From JAFGDH01 sp964447525 (GTDB lineage Archaea; Aenigmatarchaeota; Aenigmatarchaeia; QMZP01; QMZT01), in the NCBI GenBank assembly GCA_964447525.1, contig CAYUSU010000002.1:18296-82295 (forward strand): a DNA stretch of 64,000 nt. Reading direction: 5' to 3'. The notes beneath the pieces were generated by a model. That model was not told the origin of the DNA. It saw nothing but the letters and a program-made list of their open reading frames with translations, and searched no databases. The position numbers and the translations under genes are program-made. Positions 16,356-25,216 of the stretch are shown here, piece after piece (the first letter of the stretch is position 1; each line of letters begins with the position of its first letter).

Positions 16356-17044
16356 TGGACGCGCAATCACCACAAGGTACAACACAGCAGATAGCAAACC
16401 AGAACGTGAATCCCAAATACGCAGAAGTGAGAATAATCGACGACGTAGGAGTTTCAGTAGGGACAGGATTCAATAGCGATGGTTGGATAAAAGGACCGAT
16501 AGTAAAAGCAGGTGGTACGAGCAGCGCAATGGGGCTCAGACTTGACCATTATTTAAACGGCAATGACATTTCCCCAAATGCCTGGTGGGGAGAGCATGAT
16601 CTCAGTGTTAGCCAACTCATGGATATGTGCGTTTCCCCGAATGTGAAAGTAGAATGGGATCAGGGATCAGGGGACATACTCGCAAGACTTGGTCTCAGAA
16701 CCAAAAACTTTGAATACGGACCACTGAGCGGAAGCATGTGTTTGTATCCTTGGTCGTCCAATCCACAGATGGACGGAGGAACCGATACCGGAAATCCAGA
16801 GAACCAGGTTCATGTTAATCTGGGTGTTGATCTTGGGAAGGGTTACATGTTCAATGGGATGTTCCGTCATCATTCCAGCAGGACGACTGAAGGAAATTTT
16901 AAGAATGTGTGGGGGGCTGGTGTGAAAAAGAAGTTCAAAAACGGAATGTCTGCTGAGGTATGCGGAAGAAAATATCCTGACAAGAGAAAAAACGTATACG
17001 TGAACCTGAGTATCCCGGTAAGCAAATATATAGGAAACCGTTGA
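16355..17044 (+). CDS. Hypothetical beta-rich protein, second gene of a TrmB-linked pair
   Basis: Not recognised. GGAGATGA at 16343-16350 with 4-nt spacing selects the ATG at 16355. The 229 aa product begins with a Gln-rich leader and EVRIIDDVGVSVGTG, and its second half alternates polar and hydrophobic residues with Gly/Asn/Asp turns (VHVNLGVDLGKGYMFNGMFR, then VWGAGVKKKFKNGMSAEVCG and NVYVNLSIPVSKYIG), a pattern typical of antiparallel beta sheets or barrels. There is no signal peptide. Shares an N-terminal motif with the 14102 product. Confidence 0.62.
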   Translation: MDAQSPQGTTQQIANQNVNPKYAEVRIIDDVGVSVGTGFNSDGWIKGPIVKAGGTSSAMGLRLDHYLNGNDISPNAWWGEHDLSVSQLMDMCVSPNVKVEWDQGSGDILARLGLRTKNFEYGPLSGSMCLYPWSSNPQMDGGTDTGNPENQVHVNLGVDLGKGYMFNGMFRHHSSRTTEGNFKNVWGAGVKKKFKNGMSAEVCGRKYPDKRKNVYVNLSIPVSKYIGNR

Positions 17045-17057
17045 TTTTTTATCCGAT

Positions 17058-18260
17058 TTATTTTCCAAAAAGAATCTCAACTACCTCTCCATCCGATAGC
17101 TGGTAATCCGCACCTATCTTCATTCTTTTCTTGAAGTCTATCCCGCCGATGAACTTGTCGGCCATTTCAGTGTGGACCTTTCCCGCGAACTCCTTGAGGG
17201 TGATCTTGTCCGGGACGAGCAACGCATCTGGAAGGACTTTCCCTTTCTTGTCCGTGAGGTGGTTGATGTTTGCGACAGGGTAGGCAACTATATAATTCAG
17301 AAGCTTGAACACCGCTGCGTCCAGACATTCTTGGACGCCCGTTGACCCGAATTTATCCAGCACGTTCTTCTTAACGAAATCGAGGCCCATCTTCTGCTTT
17401 TCATTCAGACCGTCCTGGTTCTTTACATCGAAACCCTTCTCACCGGGCGTGTAACCGATCAGTTCGTGTTGTGCGGCTTCCTTGAGCGCGAGCTCGCTCT
17501 CTGCTGAACAAGGAATGATTATGTAATCAGGGAATTTCTCCTTCAATCGCTTCAGATTCTCCTCAGAACCCGGAACGTCTATCTTGTTTGCCGCAATGAT
17601 CATTTTCTTCGAGAGCTTCCTGAGTTCGAAAGCGAAACTTCTCAGATCTTCATCCGTCCACTGGGCCGGAGTCTCTGCGTTCATCCCGGATATTCTTATA
17701 GCCTGCGAAACCTGACTTTCCGTGATCTTCAACCCTGAGAACTGGATGGTAAGTGATTCGACCAGCTTCTTCTTCTGCATCTCAACATCCTTCGAGAACT
17801 TTCCCCAGTTCTTCTTCAGAAGTCCGAAGAACCATTCACCTATCTCCGTCTCCAGGAATTCCACGTCATTCGCCGGGTCATACGTTCCTTTCCCCACTGA
17901 TTCGCCTTGATCATTGGTTGATCCTGAAACATCAATAACGTGGATGAATGCATCGGCTTGTCTCAGGTCGTCCAAGAATTGCAGTCCAAGACCTTTCCCT
18001 TCATGCGCTCCAGGGACCAGACCAGCGACGTCCAGCATCTCGACTGGAATGAATCTTATTCCATCCTTGCAATACCCATGATTAGGATTGCATTTCCCTT
18101 GAATATTCTTCTCCGGACATTCCGCCTTGACAAATCCGACTGCGTGGTTTGGTTTGATGGTCGTGAAGACTCGATTTGATATTTCCACGTTTGCTAATGT
18201 GGTGGCTTTAAAAAAAGTACTTTTACCAGTATTTGTCTTGCCCACGATTCCTATCAACAT
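17058..18260 (-). CDS. ychF: OBG-family P-loop ATPase/GTPase of the YchF type
   Basis: Ribosome-associated translational NTPase. Walker A is GKTNTGKST, switch II LDVAGLVPGAHEGKGLG, and the NKxD-equivalent reads NKIDVPG. The C-terminal TGS-like part (FAGKVHTEMADKFIGGIDF) is present. The inserted CNPNHGYCKDG segment is typical of archaeal members. 400 aa, in line with archaeal homologues. Confidence 0.93.
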   Translation of the reverse strand: MLIGIVGKTNTGKSTFFKATTLANVEISNRVFTTIKPNHAVGFVKAECPEKNIQGKCNPNHGYCKDGIRFIPVEMLDVAGLVPGAHEGKGLGLQFLDDLRQADAFIHVIDVSGSTNDQGESVGKGTYDPANDVEFLETEIGEWFFGLLKKNWGKFSKDVEMQKKKLVESLTIQFSGLKITESQVSQAIRISGMNAETPAQWTDEDLRSFAFELRKLSKKMIIAANKIDVPGSEENLKRLKEKFPDYIIIPCSAESELALKEAAQHELIGYTPGEKGFDVKNQDGLNEKQKMGLDFVKKNVLDKFGSTGVQECLDAAVFKLLNYIVAYPVANINHLTDKKGKVLPDALLVPDKITLKEFAGKVHTEMADKFIGGIDFKKRMKIGADYQLSDGEVVEILFGK

Positions 18261-18276
18261 GTTATCACTTTAATTT

Positions 18277-18885
18277 CTATTCAAAACTTAAAATCTTTAC
18301 CTGTGCGTCATCATTTCCGGATACTGGGTAATTGCTGAACTCTTTCAGGAGATTTTTTTCTTTCTGAACCCTGAGTATACCTTCGGCCGTGTATTTCGCT
18401 CCCCTCAGAGCGTTGTGAGGATCAGGCTCCGGTGGCATTCCAAGCGAAATCATTATTTCGTTAAGGCTGAACAAAAGGATGCCTTCATACATCGATTTGT
18501 TTATGCCCATCTTTTCGCAGAAAATGTCATGGAGATCCAGAACATCATCGGAAAACGGGAAAGTGAGCTTGAATCTGTCCGCGGTGGCCTTGAGGAATGA
18601 GTAATCGAATCTGGTGTAATAACCTCCGAGCTTTCGGGATTTGATCTTTCCGGCCCAGTCCAAAAATTCAGAAAGGAGTTCGCCCGGTGTTTTGGTGTTC
18701 TTTTTGATTTGTTCCATCTTGAAACCGTTGATCTTGAGGGCGGTCTTGCTGATGGATGCTCCTTTCCATATCCCACACTCTCCGTAGAACTGGTTTTCCG
18801 GATTTTCGAAGTCAATCGCGCCTATGCTCAAAATAGAATTCCTTATCGGATCAAGTCCCGTGGTTTCGACGTCCACTATTATCAT
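18277..18885 (-). CDS. DEDDh-type 3'-5' exonuclease homologue, last acidic residue missing
   Basis: RNase T/DnaQ fold. Motif I is intact (MIIVDVETTGLDP, with Asp5 and Glu7) and motif II has FDYSFLKATADRF. In motif III the expected HxAxxD reads HNALRGA, so the catalytic Asp position is Gly. It may be inactive, use another residue, or act as a binding module. The gene abuts metG (stop at 18277, start 1 nt from the metG stop), so it is probably co-transcribed with MetRS. Confidence 0.8.
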   Translation of the reverse strand: MIIVDVETTGLDPIRNSILSIGAIDFENPENQFYGECGIWKGASISKTALKINGFKMEQIKKNTKTPGELLSEFLDWAGKIKSRKLGGYYTRFDYSFLKATADRFKLTFPFSDDVLDLHDIFCEKMGINKSMYEGILLFSLNEIMISLGMPPEPDPHNALRGAKYTAEGILRVQKEKNLLKEFSNYPVSGNDDAQVKILSFE

Positions 18886-21540
18886 TTAACAGACCTTCCC
18901 TTCCATACCGTTGTCAACCGTAACATCCCCTTCGGACGTCTTCAGTTTCTTTCCCTTGTAAAAAACACCATCTTTCTTCGCAAGTATTTCGAGGTTCCAG
19001 AATTCCTTGATATCTACGACCTTCGAAGGTTTTTTATCGATCCCGTCCGCAAAAACGCTCGTTCCGGGTTTAGAATCGCTGGTCAGCAGACCTATCTTCC
19101 CTCCACCTTCGACCGCGAGAAGCATACCATTAGATTCTTCACCCCGCAAATTCGCAGGTTTTAGATTGGAAAGAATAACAAGTTTCTTCCCTTCCAGTTC
19201 TTCCTTCTTGTAATAAGGCTTTATGCTGGCAACTATCTGGCGTTTTTCCGAACCGATATCTATCTTTAGCTTGTACAACTTGTCTGCGTTTGGATGGTCT
19301 TCCACCGAAACAATCTTGGCGACTTTCAGGTCTAGCGAGGAGAAAGGTTCTTCGTTCTCTTCCTCCTTAAGGATTTCGTACGAACCCCCGCAGATTTTCT
19401 TTATCAGTTCGCACATAGCCCTGAGGGAATCCTCCAAATATTTGTCGCTCGTTTCCTTGTTTCCTTGGACGTAAAGGAATATATTCCTGGAACCCTTGTC
19501 TATTTTCGTGTGTTCTCCCTGTTTGACTTCGAGTTTGCACATCACGTTCTGATCATCGACAACCACGTATTCCCCTTTGTTGATTTTTTCCTTCTCCTTT
19601 GTTCCGAGAGGAACGTAATTTTCGCTTCCGTCCGCTATCTTCAGGTGGACGTTGCCCTTGATCTTTGAAACATCATGAGCTCCTGCCGCTATCGAATGTT
19701 TGCATGCGATCATGTTATATGCGTCAACAACAGCATTTATCGTTGGGAATTTCCCGATCTTCTTCACTATCTGATGGAGATGCATTATCGGGTTTTCTGC
19801 CTTTATTCCGACCTTCGCGTACAGTTCCTCGTATGCCTTTATGATCTTGTCTTTCGAAAGATCTCTGCTGGCGAACTCCTTGGAAAAGCCATCCTTCATC
19901 TTTTCGAGTTCTCCCGCCTTTGATCTAACGTTAATATCTTTCAGTAAAGCGGCACGGAAGTTGATACCGAGATTTTTTACGTCAGAAGTAACTTCATAAT
20001 TTACTTTCTTCACTTCTGTTTTTTCAGGTTCCTTCTTATCGATATTTCTCAACACTATGGCAGGTTCACCGATTTTATGATCTTTGATTTCCTTCCCCAG
20101 ATCACTACATCCGAGATCCTTGAGATTCAGCTGCTTCTCGATGGATTCGCAGAAATCCGGGATGACAGGCTTAAGAAGAATTATGATGTTCTTGGCTATG
20201 TTTGCGGCGAGAGCAAGGACTTCGTCGCATCTTTTCTTGTCATTTCTGGCGAGCACCCATGGCTGGCTTTCCTGGAAGTATCCGTTCCCTATATCCCCTA
20301 TCTCCAAAACGGTCCTGAGGGCCTTGTCCAGTTTCAACCCTTCGAAGGCGCTTTCAACTTCCTTTACCTTACCCTTGACGAGATCGATCGTTTTCTTATC
20401 CTTACTCGCATTGATAGACTTTATCTCAGAACCCGTCTTTTTCACGAACGACAGCGTCCGGTAACAGAAGTTCGCGATGTTCGAAACAAGCTCGTTGTTC
20501 ACCCTTTCTATCATTTCATCCACCGAGAAATCTCCGTCATCCCCGAACGGAATATTTCTAATGAGGAAGTATCTCAATGAGTCCGAGGAATATTCCTTTG
20601 CCAAATATATCGGATCAATCACATTACCCAACGATTTGGACATCTTCTGTCCGTTGACCGTAAGGAAGCCATGGACTATGATCTTTTTCGGAAGCGGTAT
20701 TCCAGCACCCAATAACATGCCTGGCCATATTCCCGCGTGGAATCTTAGCATATCCTTTCCAACCGCATGGATGTTCGCTGGCCAGAACTTCGTATACTTC
20801 TTGTCCGGGAATCCGACCCCCGTGAGATAATTGGTCAAAGCATCGCACCAAACATACATTACCTGGTTCTCATCTCCTGGAACCGGAACACCCCACGGAA
20901 GATGCTTCTTGTCCCTCGAAAAGCTCACGTCCGTCAGTCCTTCTTCGATCAGTCCCAAAAAGTCATTCTTCCATTTCTCTGGGTAAATTTCCAATTGATC
21001 AGATTTGACAAGTTCCCTGATCCTGTCCGAGTATTTGGAAAGCTTGAAAAAATAATTCTCCTCTGCGATCTTCTGTATCTCCAGACTGGGGTGATTTGGG
21101 CACTTCCCATCTTCCAGATCTTTTTCCGTGATGAATCTCTCGCACCCGGAACAGTAAAATCCTTCGTATTTCTTCTTGTAGATATCCCCTTTATCGGCCA
21201 GTGTTTTCCAGATTTCCAGCACTCCCGGCCAGTGGACCTTCTGATCAGTCGTGCGAATAAAGTATGAACTGGATATGTTCAATGCTTTTGTCAGCTCCCG
21301 GAAAAAAGCGGAATTTTTGTCCACAAAAGCTTGGGGTGTTAATCCCTGTTTCTTTGCGGTCTGGTAATTCTTGGTTCCGTGTTCATCGGTTCCCGTAAGG
21401 AAAAATACATCACTCCCTTTCAGCCTTTCCAATCGCGCTAATACGTCCGCCTGGATTATTTCTAGAGCAAAGCCTATATGAGGAGGGGCGTTGGCGTAAG
21501 GAATGGTCGTGGTTATATAGAATCCTTTTTTCTCGTTCAT
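18886..21540 (-). CDS. metG: Methionyl-tRNA synthetase fused to B3/4-like and EMAP-type tRNA-binding domains
   Basis: Charges tRNA-Met. The catalytic core has the HIGH equivalent PPHIGF (19-24), a zinc knuckle (Cys130, Cys133, Cys147) and KMSKS at 299-303, then the anticodon-binding helical domain to about 490. Residues about 515-715 do not belong to a normal MetRS: INAVVDAYNMIACKHSIAAG, DVSKIKGNVHLKIADGSE and TKIDKGSRNIFLYVQG match the B3/4 editing-type fold of PheRS beta and its free-standing relatives. Residues about 735-835 are the EMAP/Arc1p OB domain (DLKVAKIVSVEDHPNADKLY). A 45-residue extension follows. The 884 aa length is much above the usual 550-740. Confidence 0.9.
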   Translation of the reverse strand: MNEKKGFYITTTIPYANAPPHIGFALEIIQADVLARLERLKGSDVFFLTGTDEHGTKNYQTAKKQGLTPQAFVDKNSAFFRELTKALNISSSYFIRTTDQKVHWPGVLEIWKTLADKGDIYKKKYEGFYCSGCERFITEKDLEDGKCPNHPSLEIQKIAEENYFFKLSKYSDRIRELVKSDQLEIYPEKWKNDFLGLIEEGLTDVSFSRDKKHLPWGVPVPGDENQVMYVWCDALTNYLTGVGFPDKKYTKFWPANIHAVGKDMLRFHAGIWPGMLLGAGIPLPKKIIVHGFLTVNGQKMSKSLGNVIDPIYLAKEYSSDSLRYFLIRNIPFGDDGDFSVDEMIERVNNELVSNIANFCYRTLSFVKKTGSEIKSINASKDKKTIDLVKGKVKEVESAFEGLKLDKALRTVLEIGDIGNGYFQESQPWVLARNDKKRCDEVLALAANIAKNIIILLKPVIPDFCESIEKQLNLKDLGCSDLGKEIKDHKIGEPAIVLRNIDKKEPEKTEVKKVNYEVTSDVKNLGINFRAALLKDINVRSKAGELEKMKDGFSKEFASRDLSKDKIIKAYEELYAKVGIKAENPIMHLHQIVKKIGKFPTINAVVDAYNMIACKHSIAAGAHDVSKIKGNVHLKIADGSENYVPLGTKEKEKINKGEYVVVDDQNVMCKLEVKQGEHTKIDKGSRNIFLYVQGNKETSDKYLEDSLRAMCELIKKICGGSYEILKEEENEEPFSSLDLKVAKIVSVEDHPNADKLYKLKIDIGSEKRQIVASIKPYYKKEELEGKKLVILSNLKPANLRGEESNGMLLAVEGGGKIGLLTSDSKPGTSVFADGIDKKPSKVVDIKEFWNLEILAKKDGVFYKGKKLKTSEGDVTVDNGMEGKVC

Positions 21541-21673
21541 TCCAATATTTTGGAATATTATGTTAAAAATCTATTCTCCGGGAGAACTCCGGAAGAAAAT
21601 GCATTTTTCTGAACAGATCAATTTTTTAAGAATAACAATTCACTATAAAGATACTTCGAAATCGGGTGATCTC

Positions 21674-23314
21674 ATGATGGAACAATTACAGGATATGATC
21701 AGAAAGGCGACCAGAGCGAAGGAGATTATCGATTCCTGTTCTGACCAGATAAGAGTCGTTTCACATTACGACGCTGACGGGATATGTTCGGCTGCGATAA
21801 TGACTAAGGCGTTGCTTCGGAAGGGAAAGGATTTCCACCTCGCTTTTGTCCAGCAGATAAACGACGACATTCTGATGGAGCTGGACGCGGAGAAGAGGAA
21901 GGTGATCATATTCCTTGATCTGGGATCGGGATATCTCAATGACATAAAGAACCACATAAAGGATTCCCGCGTCATCATTTGCGATCATCACCAGCCGGTC
22001 GGGGAAGCCGGCGATAACGTTACCGAGATAAATTCCGTATCATCCGGCATCGATGGCAACATTTCCGGCGCCGGCGTCACTTATCTTCTGGCAAGAACGA
22101 TGAGCAGCGAGAACATTGATCTCGCCTCGCTGGCGATCGTGGGGGCAATAGGGGATTCCCAGATAGATTCCGTGGGGAAGGATTGGAGACTGAACGGGCT
22201 TAACATGGAGATTGTCAAGGATGCGGAAAAAAAAGGGAAGCTCAACGTCTCGAAGGGTCTAAGGATATGGGGCAGATACTCGCGGCCGTTACACAAGGCG
22301 TTGCAATATTCCATCGATCCGTATATACCGGGAATTTCCGGTTCCGAGTCGGCTTCGGTCCAGTTCCTCAACGAAATAGGAATTCCTGTAAAGAAGAGCG
22401 ACGGTGAATGGAACACGATATCTGACCTGACGATTGATCAGCAGAAAAAACTCGCCACAGAAATCATAAAAGAGAGGATTCGTGTCAATCACAGTGATCC
22501 TGACGTTGTTTTCGGGGATGTGTACGAGCTTCTGGACAAACCCGGAATATTCAGGGACGCCAGCGAGTTCGCGACCGTACTGAATGCATGCGGGAAGATG
22601 GACAACGCAAGCCTAGGGGTTTCCGTCTGCCTGAACAGGCCGGATTCCTTTGAAGAGGTGAAGAAGGTAGTCGCGAAATACAGAAATGAAATAGGGAAAG
22701 CGATATCGTGGATATACCGACAGATAGATGGGAAAACGGACAAGGTAAAGATAATGAAAGGTGTTTACATACTCGCCGGTGATGCTATTTCAGAACATTT
22801 CATCTCGAATGCCACCTCAACGGTCAGCCATTCCGGAATACTCCCGGACAAGCCGATTTTTGGTCTTGCTAACGCAGAGAGGGGAATAAAGATATCGGCA
22901 AGGATCAGCAAGGAGCTCGTTGATAAAGGAATGCGATTGAACGAGATAATGAACAAGATTGCTTCAAAATATGGGACGGAAGGCGGAGGTCACATGGCAG
23001 CTTCCGGTGCGACCATTCCGGCTGGAAAAGAAGAGGAATTCATACAGATGGCCGAGGAACTGATACCCAAACCATCCGAAACGAATGAAGCGAAAGAACC
23101 TGAAGAAAAACAGGAAGAGGCTGCGGATAAAGCTAATAAGGATGAGGACGTAATAAAAACAGATAACTTTATAATATATGACAACAAAAATAAGGAATTC
23201 GAGAGCAGGGAACCTATTGACCTCTCGAAGATAGATATAGAAGGTAATGACAATGGGAATGAAAAGCAAGCCGAGACTCAAGGAAGAAGAGAAGGTAACG
23301 AAGGACACTGCTAA
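21674..23314 (+). CDS. DHH-family phosphoesterase, archaeal RecJ/GAN-like
   Basis: Mn-dependent exonuclease family; archaeal members bind GINS/Cdc45-like at the fork or act on RNA. Motifs: HYDADGICSAAIM, DLGSG, DHHQP and GAIGDSQ in the DHH domain, GGGHMAASGATIPAG in DHHA1. A Shine-Dalgarno GGTGAT at 21665-21670 supports starting at 21674 rather than 21560. The last 80 residues are a Lys/Glu-rich tail that overlaps the next gene. RecJ-like followed by S3Ae is a conserved archaeal gene pair. Confidence 0.88.
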   Translation: MMEQLQDMIRKATRAKEIIDSCSDQIRVVSHYDADGICSAAIMTKALLRKGKDFHLAFVQQINDDILMELDAEKRKVIIFLDLGSGYLNDIKNHIKDSRVIICDHHQPVGEAGDNVTEINSVSSGIDGNISGAGVTYLLARTMSSENIDLASLAIVGAIGDSQIDSVGKDWRLNGLNMEIVKDAEKKGKLNVSKGLRIWGRYSRPLHKALQYSIDPYIPGISGSESASVQFLNEIGIPVKKSDGEWNTISDLTIDQQKKLATEIIKERIRVNHSDPDVVFGDVYELLDKPGIFRDASEFATVLNACGKMDNASLGVSVCLNRPDSFEEVKKVVAKYRNEIGKAISWIYRQIDGKTDKVKIMKGVYILAGDAISEHFISNATSTVSHSGILPDKPIFGLANAERGIKISARISKELVDKGMRLNEIMNKIASKYGTEGGGHMAASGATIPAGKEEEFIQMAEELIPKPSETNEAKEPEEKQEEAADKANKDEDVIKTDNFIIYDNKNKEFESREPIDLSKIDIEGNDNGNEKQAETQGRREGNEGHC

Positions 23315-24068
23315 AGTAGAAGAAGCCTCGGCCACTGATGTCGAAGAGAAGAAAATAATCATAAAGAAGTGGAAGGGAAAGGACTGGTTCAACATAATCG
23401 CCCCTGAAAACTTCGCTGGAATTTTCCTTGCTCAGACACCCACCACCGATCCAAAAAACATCATGGGAAGAAATATCGAAGTCTCGGTTTCTGAAATTAC
23501 CGGCGACAGACACCGGGATAACATGAAGATGAAATTCATGGTTGAAAGGATTGATGGTAAGAACGCGCACACAAGGTTCAACGGCTTCGAATCGGTAAGG
23601 GAACATGTAATGAGAATGATCAGAAAGAGAAACATGAAGGTCCAGATAATTTTCGATTCAACCACTAAAGACGGGTGGCTCCTTAAGATAACCGCACTTT
23701 CGATACTTAACGGGAAAACAACCGCAGACATCCAGAGAAAAGCAAGGAAGATGATGGTCGACATGATCAACGAAACCACGGGCGAGGTCACTATTAACGA
23801 GTTAATAAGAAAGATAATCAACACCCAGCTCCAGATGCAGATAAAGAAAACCGTGAGCAAGATTTATCCTGTCAGGTTCTTTGAGATAGAGAAGATAAGG
23901 GTCCTGAAGGCAGGCGAATCAAAAATAGTGGAAGAAAAACCGAAGGAAGTAGTCGAAAAGCCAAAAGAGATAAAGAAAGAAGAAAAACCAAAAGAAACGA
24001 AAGAAAAGAAGGAAACCAAGAAACCGGATAAAAAAGTTGAAAAGAAAACTGCAAAAACAAAGAAATGA
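23253..24068 (+). CDS. rps3ae: Ribosomal protein eS1 (S3Ae) with Lys/Glu/Pro tail
   Basis: Small-subunit protein near the mRNA exit. The core is recognised from KDWFNIIAPENFAGIFLAQT and MRRMIRKR-type text (MRMIRKRNMKVQIIF), then VRFFEIEKIRVLKAGES. About 55 C-terminal residues are a low-complexity tail built from KPKE/KEEKPKE units, resembling the N-terminus of the EMC6-like protein at 26178. The start is uncertain between 23247, 23253 and 23259; all overlap the DHH gene. Confidence 0.93.
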   Translation: MGMKSKPRLKEEEKVTKDTAKVEEASATDVEEKKIIIKKWKGKDWFNIIAPENFAGIFLAQTPTTDPKNIMGRNIEVSVSEITGDRHRDNMKMKFMVERIDGKNAHTRFNGFESVREHVMRMIRKRNMKVQIIFDSTTKDGWLLKITALSILNGKTTADIQRKARKMMVDMINETTGEVTINELIRKIINTQLQMQIKKTVSKIYPVRFFEIEKIRVLKAGESKIVEEKPKEVVEKPKEIKKEEKPKETKEKKETKKPDKKVEKKTAKTKK

Positions 24069-24096
24069 TTTTATTCTATCAATACAAACGAATAAC

Positions 24097-24867
24097 ATGA
24101 GACTTGTTGCTTTAGTAGACAAACCCAGCGGTCCTACATCCTTCGATTGCGTCGAAACACTGACAAAGAAATTCAAAGTAAAGAAGGCGGGCCACACAGG
24201 CACGCTTGACCCGAAAGTGACTGGCCTGATGATAATCGCTCTGGACGAAGCCAGGAAAGCGATACCTGTTCTTATGGGAATGGACAAGGAATACGAAGGA
24301 AAGATGATTCTTCATAAAGACGTTTCTACCGATTCTCTGAAAAAGGCAATGAAAAAATTCATCGGCAACATAACCCAGATGCCTCCGGTACGTTCCAGAG
24401 TAGCAAGAAAACCGAGGAAACGGAAGGTATACTCTTTCGAACTGCTGAAAGAGAACGGAAGAGAGATCGGGTTCAGTGTCAGATGCGAGGCGGGAACCTA
24501 CATACGTAAGTTGGTCCATGACGTTGGAGAACACCTGAAAACAGGCGCTCACATGGCCAATCTCCGAAGAGTATCAATAGGACCGTTCCAGATCAAGGAA
24601 TCATTTCCCCTTGAAAAGATCAGGAAAAGTGATCTCGTTCCGCTGGAAAGCGTTCTCGAAAGGATACTGCTGAAAAAGGCCGTGGTTAACAGCGATGCCG
24701 TAGAAAAGATCAGGAACGGCGTTCCTGTCGGTAAGGAAATGGTAATAAAATCAGAGGAATTTCGAAGGAATGAAACGTTCGGTATATACGACGAAGAGGG
24801 AAACATAATAGCCCTCGGAAAGAAATCAGATGGCAAGATAAAGGCTGACAGGGTTTTCAATAAGTGA
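24097..24867 (+). CDS. cbf5: Pseudouridine synthase Cbf5 (H/ACA RNP catalytic subunit)
   Basis: Archaeal TruB/Cbf5 converts U to pseudouridine in tRNA U55 and, with H/ACA guide RNAs, in rRNA. The catalytic Asp is in GHTGTLDPKVTGLMIIAL; RCEAGTYIRKLVHDVGEHL and AHMANLRRVSIGPF follow, and the C-terminal PUA domain ends IKADRVFNK. The protein is 256 aa, shorter than the 330-340 aa of most archaeal Cbf5, mainly at the N-terminus. ATG 24097 follows the S3Ae gene by 28 nt. Confidence 0.92.
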   Translation: MRLVALVDKPSGPTSFDCVETLTKKFKVKKAGHTGTLDPKVTGLMIIALDEARKAIPVLMGMDKEYEGKMILHKDVSTDSLKKAMKKFIGNITQMPPVRSRVARKPRKRKVYSFELLKENGREIGFSVRCEAGTYIRKLVHDVGEHLKTGAHMANLRRVSIGPFQIKESFPLEKIRKSDLVPLESVLERILLKKAVVNSDAVEKIRNGVPVGKEMVIKSEEFRRNETFGIYDEEGNIIALGKKSDGKIKADRVFNK

Positions 24868-24955
24868 AACCTTTTTCTAAATCAAGGAAAACAATAAAAA
24901 TTCAAGCGGATACTAAATAGTATACAACAGCATATAACAATCAATCGAAACGTCT

Positions 24956-24984
24956 GATGACTTGCATTTAATAATCAGGTCATC
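24956..24984 (+). repeat. Inverted repeat upstream of tRNA-Thr
   Basis: GATGAC at 24956-24961 is answered by GTCATC at 24979-24984, with an AT-rich interior (CATTTAATAATC) that also sits about 27 nt before the tRNA-Thr 5' end and probably is its TATA box. The palindrome therefore frames the promoter; whether it binds a protein is unknown. Confidence 0.4.
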
Positions 24985-24996
24985 TTTCGTAATACT

Positions 24997-25160
24997 GCCT
25001 CGGTAGCTCAGTGGGGAGCCTTTTCCGGACGTTGACACATGTCACAAAAGCCTCCAGGGAAAAGTTCGCTGATTAGAGCGTTCGCTTGGTAAGCGAAAGG
25101 TCGCGAGTTCAATAAGCGTTCACCCTCGAGGGTGCCCGTTTGGAATCCTCGCCCGAGGCT
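24997..25160 (+). tRNA. tRNA-Thr(GGT) with introns in the D-loop and T-loop
   Basis: Acceptor GCCTCGG pairs with CCGAGGC (25153-25159), anticodon loop TTGGTAA gives GGT. Intron 1, 25015-25073 (59 nt), lies in the D-loop after AGTGG: BHB with CAGT (exon) on GCTG (intron), bulges GG|G and AT|T, then a long intron helix (CTTTTCC with GGAAAAG). Intron 2, 25114-25146 (33 nt), is at 59/60: TTCA of the T-loop pairs with TGGA, bulges AT|A and AT|C, intron helix AGCG/CGTT. Removal leaves 72 nt with T-loop TTCAATC. The anticodon loop has no intron. Confidence 0.9.
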
Positions 25161-25216
25161 TAAAACAGGTCAAAACCCGTAAACAAATATAAATTCATAT
25201 GCGATAAATGATTACT

